A stretch of 64,000 bases of DNA from Sphingomonas colocasiae (GCF_019880585.1 NZ_JAINVV010000003.1:1-64000), one strand, 5' to 3'; positions 18,632 through 28,863 are shown, counted from the first letter of the stretch. The notes: generated from the sequence alone by a model not told the origin. Numbers and translations are program-made.

Positions 18632-18892
18632 ATGGATTTCGACGAGCTTCTGACCTTTTATTTCGGGACGGCCGCGATCGAGACGCTCGACGATGCCGCG
18701 CTCGATACGGGGCTGGAGCGGCTGGGCGTGGCGCTCGGCACCGAACGCGACGCCGGCCGGCGCTTCGCCTTGTGGACGCTGATGCACGCCCTGGGGGCAG
18801 CCCCTGATCCAGGCACCGTCTTCAAGGATGCCAAGGACCGGAAGGCTGCCGAGGACTATGCCTGGGCCGCGTCGCGCATCGGGCGGACGTGA
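18632..18892 (+). CDS. small conserved-looking protein of unknown function
   Basis: This 86-residue acidic, helical protein has no recognised domain, signal peptide or membrane segment. Its stop overlaps the GTG start of the YcaQ-like gene (GTGA at 18889), so the pair is translationally coupled and the small protein may assist it. The coding frame is supported by the overlap and by the absence of a competing gene. Confidence 0.65.
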   Translation: MDFDELLTFYFGTAAIETLDDAALDTGLERLGVALGTERDAGRRFALWTLMHALGAAPDPGTVFKDAKDRKAAEDYAWAASRIGRT

Positions 18893-20058
18893 CCGAACGG
18901 ATCACGCCGGGCCAGGCGCGGCGGATCGCGCTGTCGGCGCAGGGGTTCGGGCGCGCCCGGCCCGTCAAAGTGGATCAGGGCCACCTTCGCCGCACGATCG
19001 AACGGCTGGGGCTTCATCAGATCGACAGTGTCAACGTCGTCACGCGCGCGCATTATCTCCCGGCATTCTCGCGGCTCGGCGATTATGATCGCGGCCTGCT
19101 CGATCGCGCCGCCTGGGGCCCGAAGCGCGAACGCCGCATGTTCGAATATTGGGCGCATGAAGCGTCGCTGCTGCCGCTCGAATTCCATCCCCTGCTCCGC
19201 TGGCGCATGGCGCGCGCGGATCGCGGCGGATCGGGCTGGTCGGCCCTGCGCGCCTATGCGACCGAACGCCGTGGCGAAGCCGAAACGGTGCTCGACCGGA
19301 TCCGCCAGGGCGGGCCCGTCGCCATTTCCGATTTCGACCATGGCCGGAGCCGCAGTGGCTGGTGGGAATGGGGCGATTCCAAGCGTGTGCTCGAATGGCT
19401 GTTCTGGGCGGGCCATATCACCACCGCCACCCGCAGGGGCAGCTTCGAGCGTGTCTACGACCTCACCGAACGCGTCATCCCGCCGCATATCCTTGCGCTG
19501 CCGACACCCGATGAAGCCGATGCGCAGCGCGCATTGATCGAGCGTGCGGCGCGGGCGCTCGGCATCGCGTCCGAAAGTGAATTGCGCGACTATTTCCGGC
19601 TCAAACCGCATGAAGCCGGGGCCGCGATTGCGGCGCTTGTCGAGGAAGGCTTGTTGCTGCCGGTCCGCGTCGACGGCTGGGCAAAGCCGGTCTTCGTCCA
19701 TCGCGATGCGCATTGGCCGCGCCGGATTGGTGGAGCGGCGCTGCTGGCGCCCTTCGATCCGTTGATCTGGGAGCGCGCGCGAACCGAGCGCCTGTTCGGC
19801 TTTCATTACCGGATCGGCATCTACACACCGGCAGAGAGAAGGGCGCATGGCTATTACGACCTGCCCTTCCTGCTCGACGGTGCGTTGGTGGGGCGCGTCG
19901 ATGTGAAGGCCGATCGCCAGCGCGGGCGGCTGATTGTGCAGAAAATGGGCTTCGAGCCCGGCGCTCCCGCAGACAGCCGCGACGCTCTGGCCGGCGAACT
20001 GGAGCGGATGTCGGCCTGGCTGGGCCTGGCGGACGGTGTTCACCCAAGCGGAGGATAG
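18889..20058 (+). CDS. winged-helix DNA glycosylase-like protein, YcaQ/AlkX family
   Basis: The 389-residue protein belongs to the COG3214 winged-helix family. Landmarks are RRIALSAQGF at the N-terminus, LGLHQIDSVNVVTRAHYLPAFSR, AHEASLLP and the C-terminal FDPLIWERAR plus DVKADR segments. E. coli YcaQ (AlkX) is a glycosylase that unhooks interstrand crosslinks and alkylated bases, and the related actinobacterial AlkZ protects against azinomycin. The QID catalytic pattern is visible (HQIDS). The GTG start overlaps the preceding stop. It converges with the M14 gene across a hairpin at 20073-20101. Confidence 0.88.
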   Translation: MTERITPGQARRIALSAQGFGRARPVKVDQGHLRRTIERLGLHQIDSVNVVTRAHYLPAFSRLGDYDRGLLDRAAWGPKRERRMFEYWAHEASLLPLEFHPLLRWRMARADRGGSGWSALRAYATERRGEAETVLDRIRQGGPVAISDFDHGRSRSGWWEWGDSKRVLEWLFWAGHITTATRRGSFERVYDLTERVIPPHILALPTPDEADAQRALIERAARALGIASESELRDYFRLKPHEAGAAIAALVEEGLLLPVRVDGWAKPVFVHRDAHWPRRIGGAALLAPFDPLIWERARTERLFGFHYRIGIYTPAERRAHGYYDLPFLLDGALVGRVDVKADRQRGRLIVQKMGFEPGAPADSRDALAGELERMSAWLGLADGVHPSGG

Positions 20059-20072
20059 TCGCCTATTTTACT

Positions 20073-20101
20073 CTCCTCCCCACGCTTTGCGCAGGGAGGA
20101 G
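20073..20101. terminator. hairpin between convergent genes
   Basis: An 8-bp stem CTCCTCCC/GGGAGGAG with a 13-base loop lies between the convergent ends at 20058 and 20116. No clear U tract follows on either strand, so it is a weak candidate bidirectional terminator. Confidence 0.4.
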
Positions 20102-20115
20102 ATGCTCCATCGCGT

Positions 20116-22974
20116 TCACGGTTTCGGCGGATCGCCCACGCCGAGATTGTCCCAGTTGAGGATCGCGTTGAAGCCCAGGAAATAATTGCCCTGGGTCTGC
20201 CAGCGCCAGAAGGGCCGGAGCGCATAGAGCACCATATGGCCCTTGCCGCGCGGCACGTCGACGATCAGTGCCTTGTTGGCAAGTGCCTCACCGCCGCTCA
20301 GCATGCCGCTCAACAGGATCGTTTCAGCCTTGGCGGGGAATTGCATGATGGTGCGCGGTTTCTGGACCGGCGGTTTCGCGCCGGGCGCGGCGGCTGTCGA
20401 TGGTGTGCCGTCTGCCGCTTTGGGCCTTGCAGGCTCGCTGCCCCAGGATGAGATTTCGGCCGGTACCGCATTGGGCGTGATATTCTGCACCTGCCGTCCG
20501 CCCGGTGGCGTCGGAGCCGGGCGCGGACCGACGCTGAGCACCGGCGCCTGCGAGAAATAGATGGGCAATTCGCCGCCTTCATAGCCATAGCTGAGCGGAC
20601 TGGTCTTGTCGGCGAAGACGCCGCGCATGATCGCGCCCTTGGTGTAGAGGTCCGTCGGCCGGGTGACGCTGACGCCGGTGGCGACGCCGTAATCGGCCAG
20701 CGCTTCGACCGTCGATCCGTCGCCGATCAGCGTGCCGCCCTCCTCGACGAATTTCTTGAGTTCGGCCAGGCCGTCGAGCCCCAGCCCGCCGCGGATATCG
20801 TCGGCCTCGTCGATGCCGCCCAGATTGGGCGTGAGTTCGGTGCGTTTGTAGGGGATGGGATCGGCGCCGTCCTTGGGCACGCCGGCGACCATGTCCTGCG
20901 CGCTGCCGCCCACCGTTGGGTAGATGATGACGTCATATTTCTGGCGTAACCCGCCTTCGCGCACCTTGATGTCCGCGAAATAATCGTACGGGATGCCATA
21001 GCGGTCGAGCGCGGCGCGCCACCAGCCCTCGTCCTGCGTGCGCAGCCAGGAATGGAGGTAGCCGATGCGCGGCGCGGTAAGTTCGTGCGATTTGACGGTC
21101 GGCGCGCGCACCACCGCCTGCCCGCTGATGCCGAGTTCCGTCACCACCTTTTCAACGGCCGCGCGGTCCGCATCGGGTATGATGAAGCTGCCCGCCGCAT
21201 AGCTGCGCCCGCCGGCCTGGAACGGCTGTTCGGCCGCCAGCATCTTCACGCCCTTCAGGCGGAAGCGCAGCGAAACCAGTTCATTGTCGCCGCTATGGTT
21301 GATCAGGATCGTCGATCCGCTGCCGGCGATGCCGCCGCGCGGCGCGACATCGGTCGTCAGCAGCGTCATCGGTTTTTGCAGGATCGCCGGATCGCGCACC
21401 GTCTTCAGATCGACATTGCGCATATACTGCATGGTCCAGCCGGTATCGTCGTAGGGCCGTGGATTGCTTGCCGGATAATTCTGGACGCTCGTGTACATGT
21501 CGACGAGCGTCCGATAGGGCTGATCGCCACGGATCACATAATCACCCGCCGCCACCACGACGCCGCCCGCCGAAAAACCGGCGTCGGCGCGGCTGATCTC
21601 GACACCCTGGCGGCGCAGCGTGTTGACCATGTCGATCACATTGAGCTTCGCGGTCTGCGCGGCCGGGATCACCCAGGCATTGATCGCCTCGCCCGACCGC
21701 CCTGCCTCCACCGCGCGCCGGTTCTTCAGCCAGTAGTTTTCGAGATAGAGTTCACGATCGGCCGCGACCTTGTTGAGCGCGAACAACAGCCCCGATTGCG
21801 AGATGTTGACATGGTTGCGCGGCCCCCAGTCGATCTTGGGCAAGGGTGGATTGGGGCGATACCATTCGCGGCTGGTGGTGGTCGCCGGCAAGGTCAGGCC
21901 CTTGCGGATATCGGGACCGTATGTCTGGACTTCGTAGAAGCGCCCGAAGCTGTTGTGCGTCAGTGCGATCCAGAACAGGTAATTGGGCACCCAGCCGTCG
22001 TAAAAGCCATAGGTCCAGACGCCGGGCACGCCGCGCTTGGTCATCTCCATGACTTCGGTTTGCGCGAGCAGCCACCATTCCTGCGACTGGATGGGATCGA
22101 GCGAAACATTGTAGGGGCCGCTCCCCGTCGAGGTGTAGAGATAGGATTGCGCCTCGTGCAGGTCGTGCAGCACCGTCGGATGCCATTCCAGCACGCCTTC
22201 GGTCAGATGCTGCGTCATCTTCAGATATTGGCCGAGCCCGTCGCGGTTGTTGTCGTGCGCGACGTATTTTCCCCAATACATCATCGGTGGCTTCGGCTTG
22301 CCGGTCTTCTTGCCGTAGTAAAATGTGTCGACCATGCGTTCGCGGCCATCGACCTCCACCACCGGCGTGATGAAGGTGATGATGTTCTCGCGGATCTTGC
22401 GGATGAAGGGCGTATCCTCGACCGCCAGGCGGAATGCGGTTTCGACGAGCGTTTCGGGGCCGCCGGTTTCGGGTGAATGGACGCCGCTCGTCACCCAGTA
22501 GATCGGCTTGGCGGTTCCGATGATCCGCCGCGCGTCCGCTTCACTGGTCCTGCGCGGATCCGCCAGTGCGGCCAGGTCGGCCTTGTTCTGTTCAAGCCGG
22601 TCGAGCGTCGCCTTGTCGGCGATCGCGATGACGAACAGGTCGCGCCCCTCCTCCGTCTTGCCGATCGTCCAGAACCGGGCGTTGGGAGAGGTCCTGGCCA
22701 GTTCCTGATAATAGCGCTGGATATCCTTGGCATAGGTCAGCTCGTCCGGCGTGCCGGGTATGCGCCCGAAGAATTTGAGCGGCGACGGCACCGTGTCCGA
22801 CGCGGGCATATGATCGACCAGTTCGGTGGTGATGCGCTTGTCCTGCAGATGCCTGGCGATCAGCGCGCCATATTCGGCATCCTGTGGCTGGGCCGCCGGT
22901 GATTGCGCCGCAACGGGCTGGATGGCCAAGGCGGCCGCGATTGCCCAGAGCGCCGTGGAACGAAGCTGCTTCAT
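20116..22974 (-). CDS. secreted M14-family zinc carboxypeptidase-like protein
   Basis: This 952-residue exported protein has a signal peptide cleaved near PVAAQ and an N-terminal M14 domain. The zinc pair is HSPE (in TSGVHSPETGG, residues about 165), a downstream histidine lies in VLHDLHEAQ, and an intervening region reads YYGKKTGKP. The long C-terminal part (about 500-950) resembles a glutamine-amidotransferase-like/beta fold often fused to these M14 proteins and ends in a proline-rich stretch. Probably a periplasmic exopeptidase or deacylase for peptides. It stands alone on the minus strand. Confidence 0.88.
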   Translation of the reverse strand: MKQLRSTALWAIAAALAIQPVAAQSPAAQPQDAEYGALIARHLQDKRITTELVDHMPASDTVPSPLKFFGRIPGTPDELTYAKDIQRYYQELARTSPNARFWTIGKTEEGRDLFVIAIADKATLDRLEQNKADLAALADPRRTSEADARRIIGTAKPIYWVTSGVHSPETGGPETLVETAFRLAVEDTPFIRKIRENIITFITPVVEVDGRERMVDTFYYGKKTGKPKPPMMYWGKYVAHDNNRDGLGQYLKMTQHLTEGVLEWHPTVLHDLHEAQSYLYTSTGSGPYNVSLDPIQSQEWWLLAQTEVMEMTKRGVPGVWTYGFYDGWVPNYLFWIALTHNSFGRFYEVQTYGPDIRKGLTLPATTTSREWYRPNPPLPKIDWGPRNHVNISQSGLLFALNKVAADRELYLENYWLKNRRAVEAGRSGEAINAWVIPAAQTAKLNVIDMVNTLRRQGVEISRADAGFSAGGVVVAAGDYVIRGDQPYRTLVDMYTSVQNYPASNPRPYDDTGWTMQYMRNVDLKTVRDPAILQKPMTLLTTDVAPRGGIAGSGSTILINHSGDNELVSLRFRLKGVKMLAAEQPFQAGGRSYAAGSFIIPDADRAAVEKVVTELGISGQAVVRAPTVKSHELTAPRIGYLHSWLRTQDEGWWRAALDRYGIPYDYFADIKVREGGLRQKYDVIIYPTVGGSAQDMVAGVPKDGADPIPYKRTELTPNLGGIDEADDIRGGLGLDGLAELKKFVEEGGTLIGDGSTVEALADYGVATGVSVTRPTDLYTKGAIMRGVFADKTSPLSYGYEGGELPIYFSQAPVLSVGPRPAPTPPGGRQVQNITPNAVPAEISSWGSEPARPKAADGTPSTAAAPGAKPPVQKPRTIMQFPAKAETILLSGMLSGGEALANKALIVDVPRGKGHMVLYALRPFWRWQTQGNYFLGFNAILNWDNLGVGDPPKP

Positions 22975-23179
22975 CGATATCCCCCCGCATCGCCGGGACT
23001 CGCATCCGGCATTTTCCGGAGGAGATCGATATCGCCTGAATGGAGAATGTCGACTGGTGCTTCGGCCCTTTTCGAAATTTTCGACGACGCTTCAAGGAAA
23101 ACGTCGCGCCATGCGTCTCCTTGTCGTCGGGTGCGTATCTCCCGGCCGGGTAAGGGCGGCGCTTCGGCGCCGATCATGG

Positions 23180-23207
23180 CCGGTGCGCCTTCCCTTGGGC
23201 GCACCGG
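23180..23207. terminator. strong hairpin, candidate terminator
   Basis: A perfect 10-bp stem CCGGTGCGCC/GGCGCACCGG with an 8-base loop lies just beyond the 3' end (23225) of the minus-strand gene next to it. There is no obvious U tract, so it could act as a Rho-assisted or processing hairpin. Confidence 0.5.
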
Positions 23208-23224
23208 TCCCCAGCGTCAGACCG

Positions 23225-23743
23225 TCAGGCGGCGCGCGCGATCGGGCACGGTCCGATATCGTCCGTCGCGGCATCCGCATCGGCATCGGCCCAAAGCATC
23301 CGCATGGCCCGCCAGCGTTCGCCGAAGCCGCTGTCGATCATCAACAGCGTCTCGCTGCGCAGGATGATGCCGTCCACCCATTTGCTGCCGACCAGACGGC
23401 CAAGGCTGTCGATCAGGCGGAACAGCGAATGGTCGCGGATATCGGTGCTGCCATCGGAAATGGCCGCCATCGCCGTGCGCAATTCGTCCAGCGCACGCTC
23501 GACCACATCGTCGACGCCGCAATGACAGGCGCCGGGATCGTGGCGAAGGATGACGCAATCGGTGGCGAGCGCGTCGATCGACAGGAAATGCCCCACCCGG
23601 CGTCCGCGCTGCAGCGCGAAGCGGCGAAAGCCGCGATCGAACTCTCGCATCAGGTCTGCGAACAGCCCCAGCGCGACGCGTCCGTTCGTGACGATGCCCA
23701 CCGCGAGTTGCCCGCGTTCGAGCTTGCGTTCAAAAATTTCCAC
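23225..23743 (-). CDS. protein of unknown function
   Basis: The frame encodes 172 residues from a GTG start with a well-placed GGAGG six bases upstream, which is the main support for it being a gene. There is a Cys-His-Cys cluster (GACHC) near residue 70, no signal peptide, no membrane segment, and a C-terminus rich in Asp and Ala. No family was recognised. It is divergent from the MFS gene and ends before a strong hairpin. Confidence 0.6.
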   Translation of the reverse strand: MEIFERKLERGQLAVGIVTNGRVALGLFADLMREFDRGFRRFALQRGRRVGHFLSIDALATDCVILRHDPGACHCGVDDVVERALDELRTAMAAISDGSTDIRDHSLFRLIDSLGRLVGSKWVDGIILRSETLLMIDSGFGERWRAMRMLWADADADAATDDIGPCPIARAA

Positions 23744-23962
23744 CCTGGACCTCCCAATGCCCTACCGATGATGACGCTCGGAAATGCGGTTTCCGTAGTG
23801 CCTTCCATCGATTTGCTGAGATCTGGTGCGCCGATGCCACACCCGCCAGAGCGGGCGGCCGACGCTCGTCGATGGCTATGCGGTGTCGGTCGAACAGGCC
23901 GCTTGGCCCTTATCGGCCATTCGCCTCTTCTCAAGACCTCCACATCGCTGCATGAGGGGTTC

Positions 23963-25633
23963 ATGGCCGAACCGTCACCGCCATCGCCGCCGGAAAGCGA
24001 GCGGCCCCCCTCCCCCTTTTCAGTCCCGGTGTTCCGCGCGGTCTGGATCGCCAACATCACCACCAATTTCGGAACACTGATCCAGTCGGTCGGTGCGTCC
24101 TGGCTGATGACGTCGCTCACCACATCGCCGACCCTGATCGCGCTTGTCCAGGCATCGACAATGGCGCCGGTGATGCTGCTTGCGCTCTGGGCCGGTGCGG
24201 TCGCCGACAATCTCGATCGGCGCAAGGTGATGCTCTGGGCGCAGGGCTTCATGCTTGTGGTCTCGACCATCCTTGCCATCTGCGCCTGGCAGGAGCTGCT
24301 GTCGCCTTGGTTATTGCTCGCTTTCACCTTCCTGATCGGCGCGGGCACGGCGTTCAACGGTCCGGCCTGGCAGGCGTCGGTGGGCGAGATGGTGCCGCGC
24401 GCGGCGTTGCCGGCGGCCGTCGCGTACAATTCGATGGGGTTCAATCTCGCACGCAGCCTGGGGCCGGCGATCGGCGGCGTGATCGTTGCAGCGGCAGGCG
24501 CCGCCGCCGCCTTTTTCGCCAACGCGTTCAGCTATATCGGCCTGATCATGGTGCTGTCGCGCTGGCGGCCGCAATTGCCGCCGCGCCTGCTGCCCCCCGA
24601 ACGGATCGGCGAGGCCGTCGGCGCGGGCATCCGCTATGTCGCGATGTCGCCGCATCTTCGCGCAGTGATGTTGCGCGCGACATTGTTCGGCCTCGCCGCA
24701 GGCGCATTGCCCGCACTGACGCCGCTGATCGCGCGCGATCATATCGCGGGCGGCGCGCTCACCTATGGCGTGCTGCTCGGCGCGTTCGGGCTCGGCGCGG
24801 TGGCGGGCGCCCTGTCGAGCAGCCGGTTGCGCGGCAGCCGATCGAACGAGATGATCGTGCGGCTGGCGACACTGGCCTTCGCGGTCGGCACGGCGGTTTC
24901 CGCGATCAGCTATATCCTGCCGATCACCATCGTCGCGATGATGGTGGCGGGCGCGGGCTGGGTGCTCGCGCTTTCCACCTTCAACATCACCGTGCAGTTC
25001 GCGTCGCCACGCTGGGTGGTCGGTCGGGCGCTTGCGTCCTACCAGATGGCGTCATCGGGCGGCATCGCCCTGGGCAGCTGGCTCTTCGGCGGGCTTGCCG
25101 GCGCCTATGGCGTCGATATCGCGCTGCTGATCGCCGCCGCCTTGCAGGCGGCGGTCGCCATGGTCGGGCTGTGGCGCCCCCTGCCCGAGGTTCAGACGCT
25201 CAACCTGGATCCGCTCAGCCGCTGGACGGAGCCGCAGGTCGCCGTCTCGGTCGAACCGCGCAGCGGCCCCATCGTCGTGACGATCGAATATCGCATCGCG
25301 GCGACCGACATCCGCGCCTTCCTGGCCGTGATGGCCGAACGTCGTCGCATCCGCATTCGCGACGGCGCCAGGCATTGGGCGCTGATGCGCGACCTGGGCG
25401 AACCCGATCTGTGGATCGAGCGCTACCACGTCGCGACCTGGCTCGAATATGTCCGGCACAATCAGCGTCGCACCCATGCCGACGCCGCCAATTCGGATCG
25501 GGTGATGGCGCTGCACAAGGGGCCGGACAAACCGCGCGTGCACCGCATGATCGAACGCCAGACCGGATCGCTGCCGATCCTCTATCCGCCGGGCGTGGGC
25601 GATGCGCTCACCGATCCGACCCAGCCGGGCTGA
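23963..25633 (+). CDS. MFS transporter (EntS/MFS_3 type) with C-terminal cytosolic domain
   Basis: The 556-residue major facilitator protein has about 12 hydrophobic segments up to residue 400 and the motif ADNLDRRKVM in the loop after helix 2. It resembles enterobactin-exporter-type (PF05977) permeases. The last about 130 residues (from about 425) form a soluble domain reminiscent of antibiotic-biosynthesis-monooxygenase dimeric folds (VVTIEYRIAATDIRAFLAVM). The start at ATG 23963 is chosen because the hydrophobic core begins soon after; the same frame remains open far upstream. It converges closely with the racemase gene. Confidence 0.87.
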   Translation: MAEPSPPSPPESERPPSPFSVPVFRAVWIANITTNFGTLIQSVGASWLMTSLTTSPTLIALVQASTMAPVMLLALWAGAVADNLDRRKVMLWAQGFMLVVSTILAICAWQELLSPWLLLAFTFLIGAGTAFNGPAWQASVGEMVPRAALPAAVAYNSMGFNLARSLGPAIGGVIVAAAGAAAAFFANAFSYIGLIMVLSRWRPQLPPRLLPPERIGEAVGAGIRYVAMSPHLRAVMLRATLFGLAAGALPALTPLIARDHIAGGALTYGVLLGAFGLGAVAGALSSSRLRGSRSNEMIVRLATLAFAVGTAVSAISYILPITIVAMMVAGAGWVLALSTFNITVQFASPRWVVGRALASYQMASSGGIALGSWLFGGLAGAYGVDIALLIAAALQAAVAMVGLWRPLPEVQTLNLDPLSRWTEPQVAVSVEPRSGPIVVTIEYRIAATDIRAFLAVMAERRRIRIRDGARHWALMRDLGEPDLWIERYHVATWLEYVRHNQRRTHADAANSDRVMALHKGPDKPRVHRMIERQTGSLPILYPPGVGDALTDPTQPG

Positions 25634-25636
25634 ACG

Positions 25637-26794
25637 CTACAGCGCACCGGTTTTCCGCAGGGCAGCGATTTCGTCGCTGCTCAGCCCCCAGTCCCCCAGC
25701 GCCGCATCATTGTGCTGGCCGGGCGCCGGCGGCGGCGACTGGATCGCGCCGGGTGTCACCGAAAAGCGCGGCGCCGGCGCGGGCTGGACGACGCCGCCCA
25801 GCTCGACAAAGGTGCCGCGCGCCGCATTGTGCGGATTGGCTGGCGCGTCGGCCATGTCGAGCACCGGCGCGAAACAGGCATCGCTGCCTTCGAATACCGC
25901 GCACCATTCGGCCTGGCTGCGCTCGGCGATCCGCTTCGCCAGCGTCTCGCGCAGCGCCGGCCATGCCGAGCGATCGGCCTGCGCATCGAAAGCGGGATCG
26001 TCGATCCCCGCGAGCTTGCGGAACGCGGCATAGAATTGCGGCTCGATCGGCCCCAGCGAGATCCATTTGCCGTCGGCGCATTGATAGGTGCCGTAGAAGT
26101 GCGCGCCGCCGTCGAGCAGATTGCCCTCGCGCCCGCCATTCCACATGCCCCTGGCGCGGAATCCGTAGAACATTGCCATCAGCGACGCCGCGCCATCGCT
26201 CATCGCGCAATCGATCACCTGGCCGATGCCCGTCTCACGCGCATGGAGCACACCTGCGAGCAGGCCGAAGGCGAGATAAAGCGCGCCACCGCCGAAATCG
26301 CCCACCAGGTTGAGCGGGGGCACCGGCTTGTCCTGAAGGCCGATCGCGTCGAGCGCACCGCTGATCGAGATATAGTTGATGTCGTGCCCGGCAAGCGGCG
26401 CATAGGGGCCGGTCTGCCCCCAGCCGGTCATCCGGCCATAGACAAGCTTCGGATTGCGTGCGAGCGCGACATTGGGGCCGAGCCCCAGCCGCTCCATCAC
26501 GCCGGGGCGGAACCCTTCGAACGTCGCATCGGCGCGTTCCATCAGCGTCAGGCAGGTTTCGATCGCTTCGGGGCGCTTGAGATCGAGCGCGATAGACCGC
26601 CGCCCTCGCTCGGTTACGGCATGCGGGCTGCCGCTGACGCCGACGCCGTCATTACCCGGCACCTTGCGGTCGATGCGGATGACGTCCGCGCCAAGATCGG
26701 ACAAGAGCATGCCGCAAAAGGGACCGGGGCCGATGCCCGCGAATTCCACCACCTTCAGTCCGCCAAGCGGTCCCTGCGCCTTGTTCGCCGTCAA
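25637..26794 (-). CDS. CaiB/BaiF family enzyme, alpha-methylacyl-CoA racemase type
   Basis: This 385-residue class III CoA-transferase-fold protein has [25 protein letters not shown] at the N-terminus. The signature [11 protein letters not shown] (catalytic His region) and [10 protein letters not shown] (catalytic Asp region) are those of alpha-methylacyl-CoA racemases, rather than formyl-CoA transferase. It would epimerise 2-methyl-branched acyl-CoAs or move CoA between acids. It is downstream of, and on the same strand as, a LysR gene (83-base gap), so that regulator may control it. Confidence 0.9.
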   Translation of the reverse strand: MTANKAQGPLGGLKVVEFAGIGPGPFCGMLLSDLGADVIRIDRKVPGNDGVGVSGSPHAVTERGRRSIALDLKRPEAIETCLTLMERADATFEGFRPGVMERLGLGPNVALARNPKLVYGRMTGWGQTGPYAPLAGHDINYISISGALDAIGLQDKPVPPLNLVGDFGGGALYLAFGLLAGVLHARETGIGQVIDCAMSDGAASLMAMFYGFRARGMWNGGREGNLLDGGAHFYGTYQCADGKWISLGPIEPQFYAAFRKLAGIDDPAFDAQADRSAWPALRETLAKRIAERSQAEWCAVFEGSDACFAPVLDMADAPANPHNAARGTFVELGGVVQPAPAPRFSVTPGAIQSPPPAPGQHNDAALGDWGLSSDEIAALRKTGAL

Positions 26795-26877
26795 AACCCA
26801 TTCTCCCAGATCGTTGCATCCGGATGAAGGATGCCGGTTTCATTCCCCATGCGTCGACAAGCCGATGCGGTCCAGTG

Positions 26878-27753
26878 TCAATCGACTTGCCTGGTGCAGC
26901 GATGCAGAAGGTCCGCCACGGCCTCGATCCGCGCCAGCCCGCGCGTATCGCTGTGCGTGACCAGCCAATAGCTGCGACGGATCTCCTTCTCGTCGACGAG
27001 CAATGGCACGATGTCCGGATCGCGCTCGCCGATAAAGCCGGGCAGCATGCCGATCCCGGCGCCTCCGCTCACCAGCCGGTGCTGGATATTGATGCTGCTG
27101 CTGCGCAGCTTGGGTTCGAGTCCTGCGCCGATCTCGCCCAGATAATCGAGTTCGGGCGAATAGATGAATTCGGGGACATAGCTGATCAGCGTGTGACGCT
27201 TGAGCTCTTCGGCGCGCTCGGGGCGACCATGCGTCGCAAGATAGGCGCGCGAGGCGTAGAGCCGCAGCCGATAATCGCCAAGCTTGCTTGCCACCAGCTT
27301 GCCGCTGCGCGGACGGGCCAGCATCACCGCCATATCGGCTTCGCGCTTCGACGGGTTGAGGAACCCCGACGCGGTGATCACATCGAGCTGGATATCGGGA
27401 TGTGTGCGGTGAAAGGCCGGAAGCGCCGGGGCAAGCACCCAGGTGCCGAACCCTTCGGCGACCGACAATCGCACCTGGCCGGACAGGCTGCGCGATTCGC
27501 CCGCCACCTCGCCCATCGCCGCCAGCGCCGCACTTTCAATTGCCTCGGCATGGCGGAACAGCGATTGGCCGCGATCGGTCAGCCGTTTTTCGATGCCAAC
27601 GGACTCGAAGAGTTCGGCGCCCAGCGCGTCGGACAATCGCGTCAGCCGGCGGCCGATCGTGGTTGCGTCCACGCCCAGCGTGCGTGCGGCCGGCGCCATG
27701 CGCCTGGCGCGCGCGACGGCCAGAAAAACGCGCAGATCGTCCCAGTCGAACAT
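26878..27753 (-). CDS. LysR family transcriptional regulator
   Basis: The 291-residue protein has an N-terminal winged helix-turn-helix (DDLRVFLAVARARRMAPAA, then TTIGRRLTRLSDALGAELF) and a periplasmic-binding-like effector domain. It is divergent from the BASS transporter/ornithine-cyclodeaminase-like/cyclase genes and leads into the racemase gene, so it is a candidate regulator of either side. The effector is unknown. Confidence 0.92.
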   Translation of the reverse strand: MFDWDDLRVFLAVARARRMAPAARTLGVDATTIGRRLTRLSDALGAELFESVGIEKRLTDRGQSLFRHAEAIESAALAAMGEVAGESRSLSGQVRLSVAEGFGTWVLAPALPAFHRTHPDIQLDVITASGFLNPSKREADMAVMLARPRSGKLVASKLGDYRLRLYASRAYLATHGRPERAEELKRHTLISYVPEFIYSPELDYLGEIGAGLEPKLRSSSINIQHRLVSGGAGIGMLPGFIGERDPDIVPLLVDEKEIRRSYWLVTHSDTRGLARIEAVADLLHRCTRQVD

Positions 27754-27981
27754 CGCCCCTCCTTGAAGACAATCGCCATCGTAACCGTCGTCGTCGTCGT
27801 GCGAAACCTGTTCCGCCCTTTGTTCGAAGGCGCGCGGGGGCTTGGCAAGCGGGCGCGTGCGCTGGCATCACCATGCGCAACAAGGGGGAATGTTCGTGCC
27901 GGATTGCAATCGAAAGCGCCTGCCATCCTGCGCGAAACCGCGAATCGCCTCCTGTCGTGAAGACAAGTCGGGAGGATGGGG

Positions 27982-28863
27982 ATGTCGCCGGAGCTGATCG
28001 CGTTCGTCAACACCGGGCTGGTGCCCATTGGTCTGATGCTGATCATGTTCAGCATGGGGCTGACGCTCAGGCTCGGCGATTTCGGCTTGCTCATCGCCAA
28101 ACGCTGGACGGTGCTGGCGGGGCTCGGCGGCCAACTCGTCCTGATGCCGCTGCTGGCGCTCTCGATCGGCTGGCTGCTCCAATTGCCGCCGCAATATGCG
28201 CTGGGGCTGTTCATCCTGGGCATCTGCCCAGCCGGCACCACGTCGAACGCGCTCACCTTTGTCGGGCGCGGCAATGTCGCGCTCGCGGTGGTGCTGACCG
28301 CGCTGTCGAGCCTGATCACCGTTTTCTCGATCCCCATATTGCTGAGTTGGGCATTGCCGCATTTCGCGGTCGGCGGAACGATCCCCAAGCTCTCGATCCC
28401 CGACGTGATGATGCAGCTCGTCCGCATTACCGTGCTGCCGATCGCGATCGGCATGGCGATCCGGCGTTTCCTGCCGGCGCTCGCGGATCGGGCCAGCCGC
28501 TGGCTCCGGCCGGTTTCGCTGATCGTGCTGATCGCGGTCATCGCATTCGCCATCGGCATCAGTATCGATATGGTGCTCGCCAACCTGGTCGGCGCAGGCC
28601 CCGCGATCCTGCTGCTGAACGTCGCCGCGATGGCGGCGGGGCTCGGCATCGCGCGGCTGATCCGCGCGAGCGATGCCGACGCGATGACGCTGGCGATCGA
28701 GGTCGGTGTCCACAATGTCACGCTCGCGACCTTCCTGACGCTGACCGTGCTGGACAGCCTGCCGCTGGCGGTGACGCAGAATATCTACGGAGTGGTGATG
28801 ATCCTGAATGCCATGTTGTTGATCCGCTGGTTTCGCCCCCGCCTGGCCGGAGCGGGCGCATGA
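27982..28863 (+). CDS. bile acid:sodium symporter (BASS) family transporter
   Basis: The 293-residue integral membrane protein has 9-10 hydrophobic segments and the family motif ICPAGTTSNALTF near residue 85 plus EVGVHNVTLATF near residue 240. Family members take up organic anions with Na+, such as pantoate or keto acids. The start at ATG 27982 has GGAGG six bases upstream; the ATG at 27976 would directly abut the ribosome-binding site. Its stop overlaps the next start (ATGA at 28860). Confidence 0.9.
   Translation: MSPELIAFVNTGLVPIGLMLIMFSMGLTLRLGDFGLLIAKRWTVLAGLGGQLVLMPLLALSIGWLLQLPPQYALGLFILGICPAGTTSNALTFVGRGNVALAVVLTALSSLITVFSIPILLSWALPHFAVGGTIPKLSIPDVMMQLVRITVLPIAIGMAIRRFLPALADRASRWLRPVSLIVLIAVIAFAIGISIDMVLANLVGAGPAILLLNVAAMAAGLGIARLIRASDADAMTLAIEVGVHNVTLATFLTLTVLDSLPLAVTQNIYGVVMILNAMLLIRWFRPRLAGAGA

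Noticed and set aside
27786-27800. Five tandem CGT triplets
   Set aside because: A short microsatellite upstream of LysR/BASS. It is too short and too near the background of GC-rich DNA to call a functional repeat.
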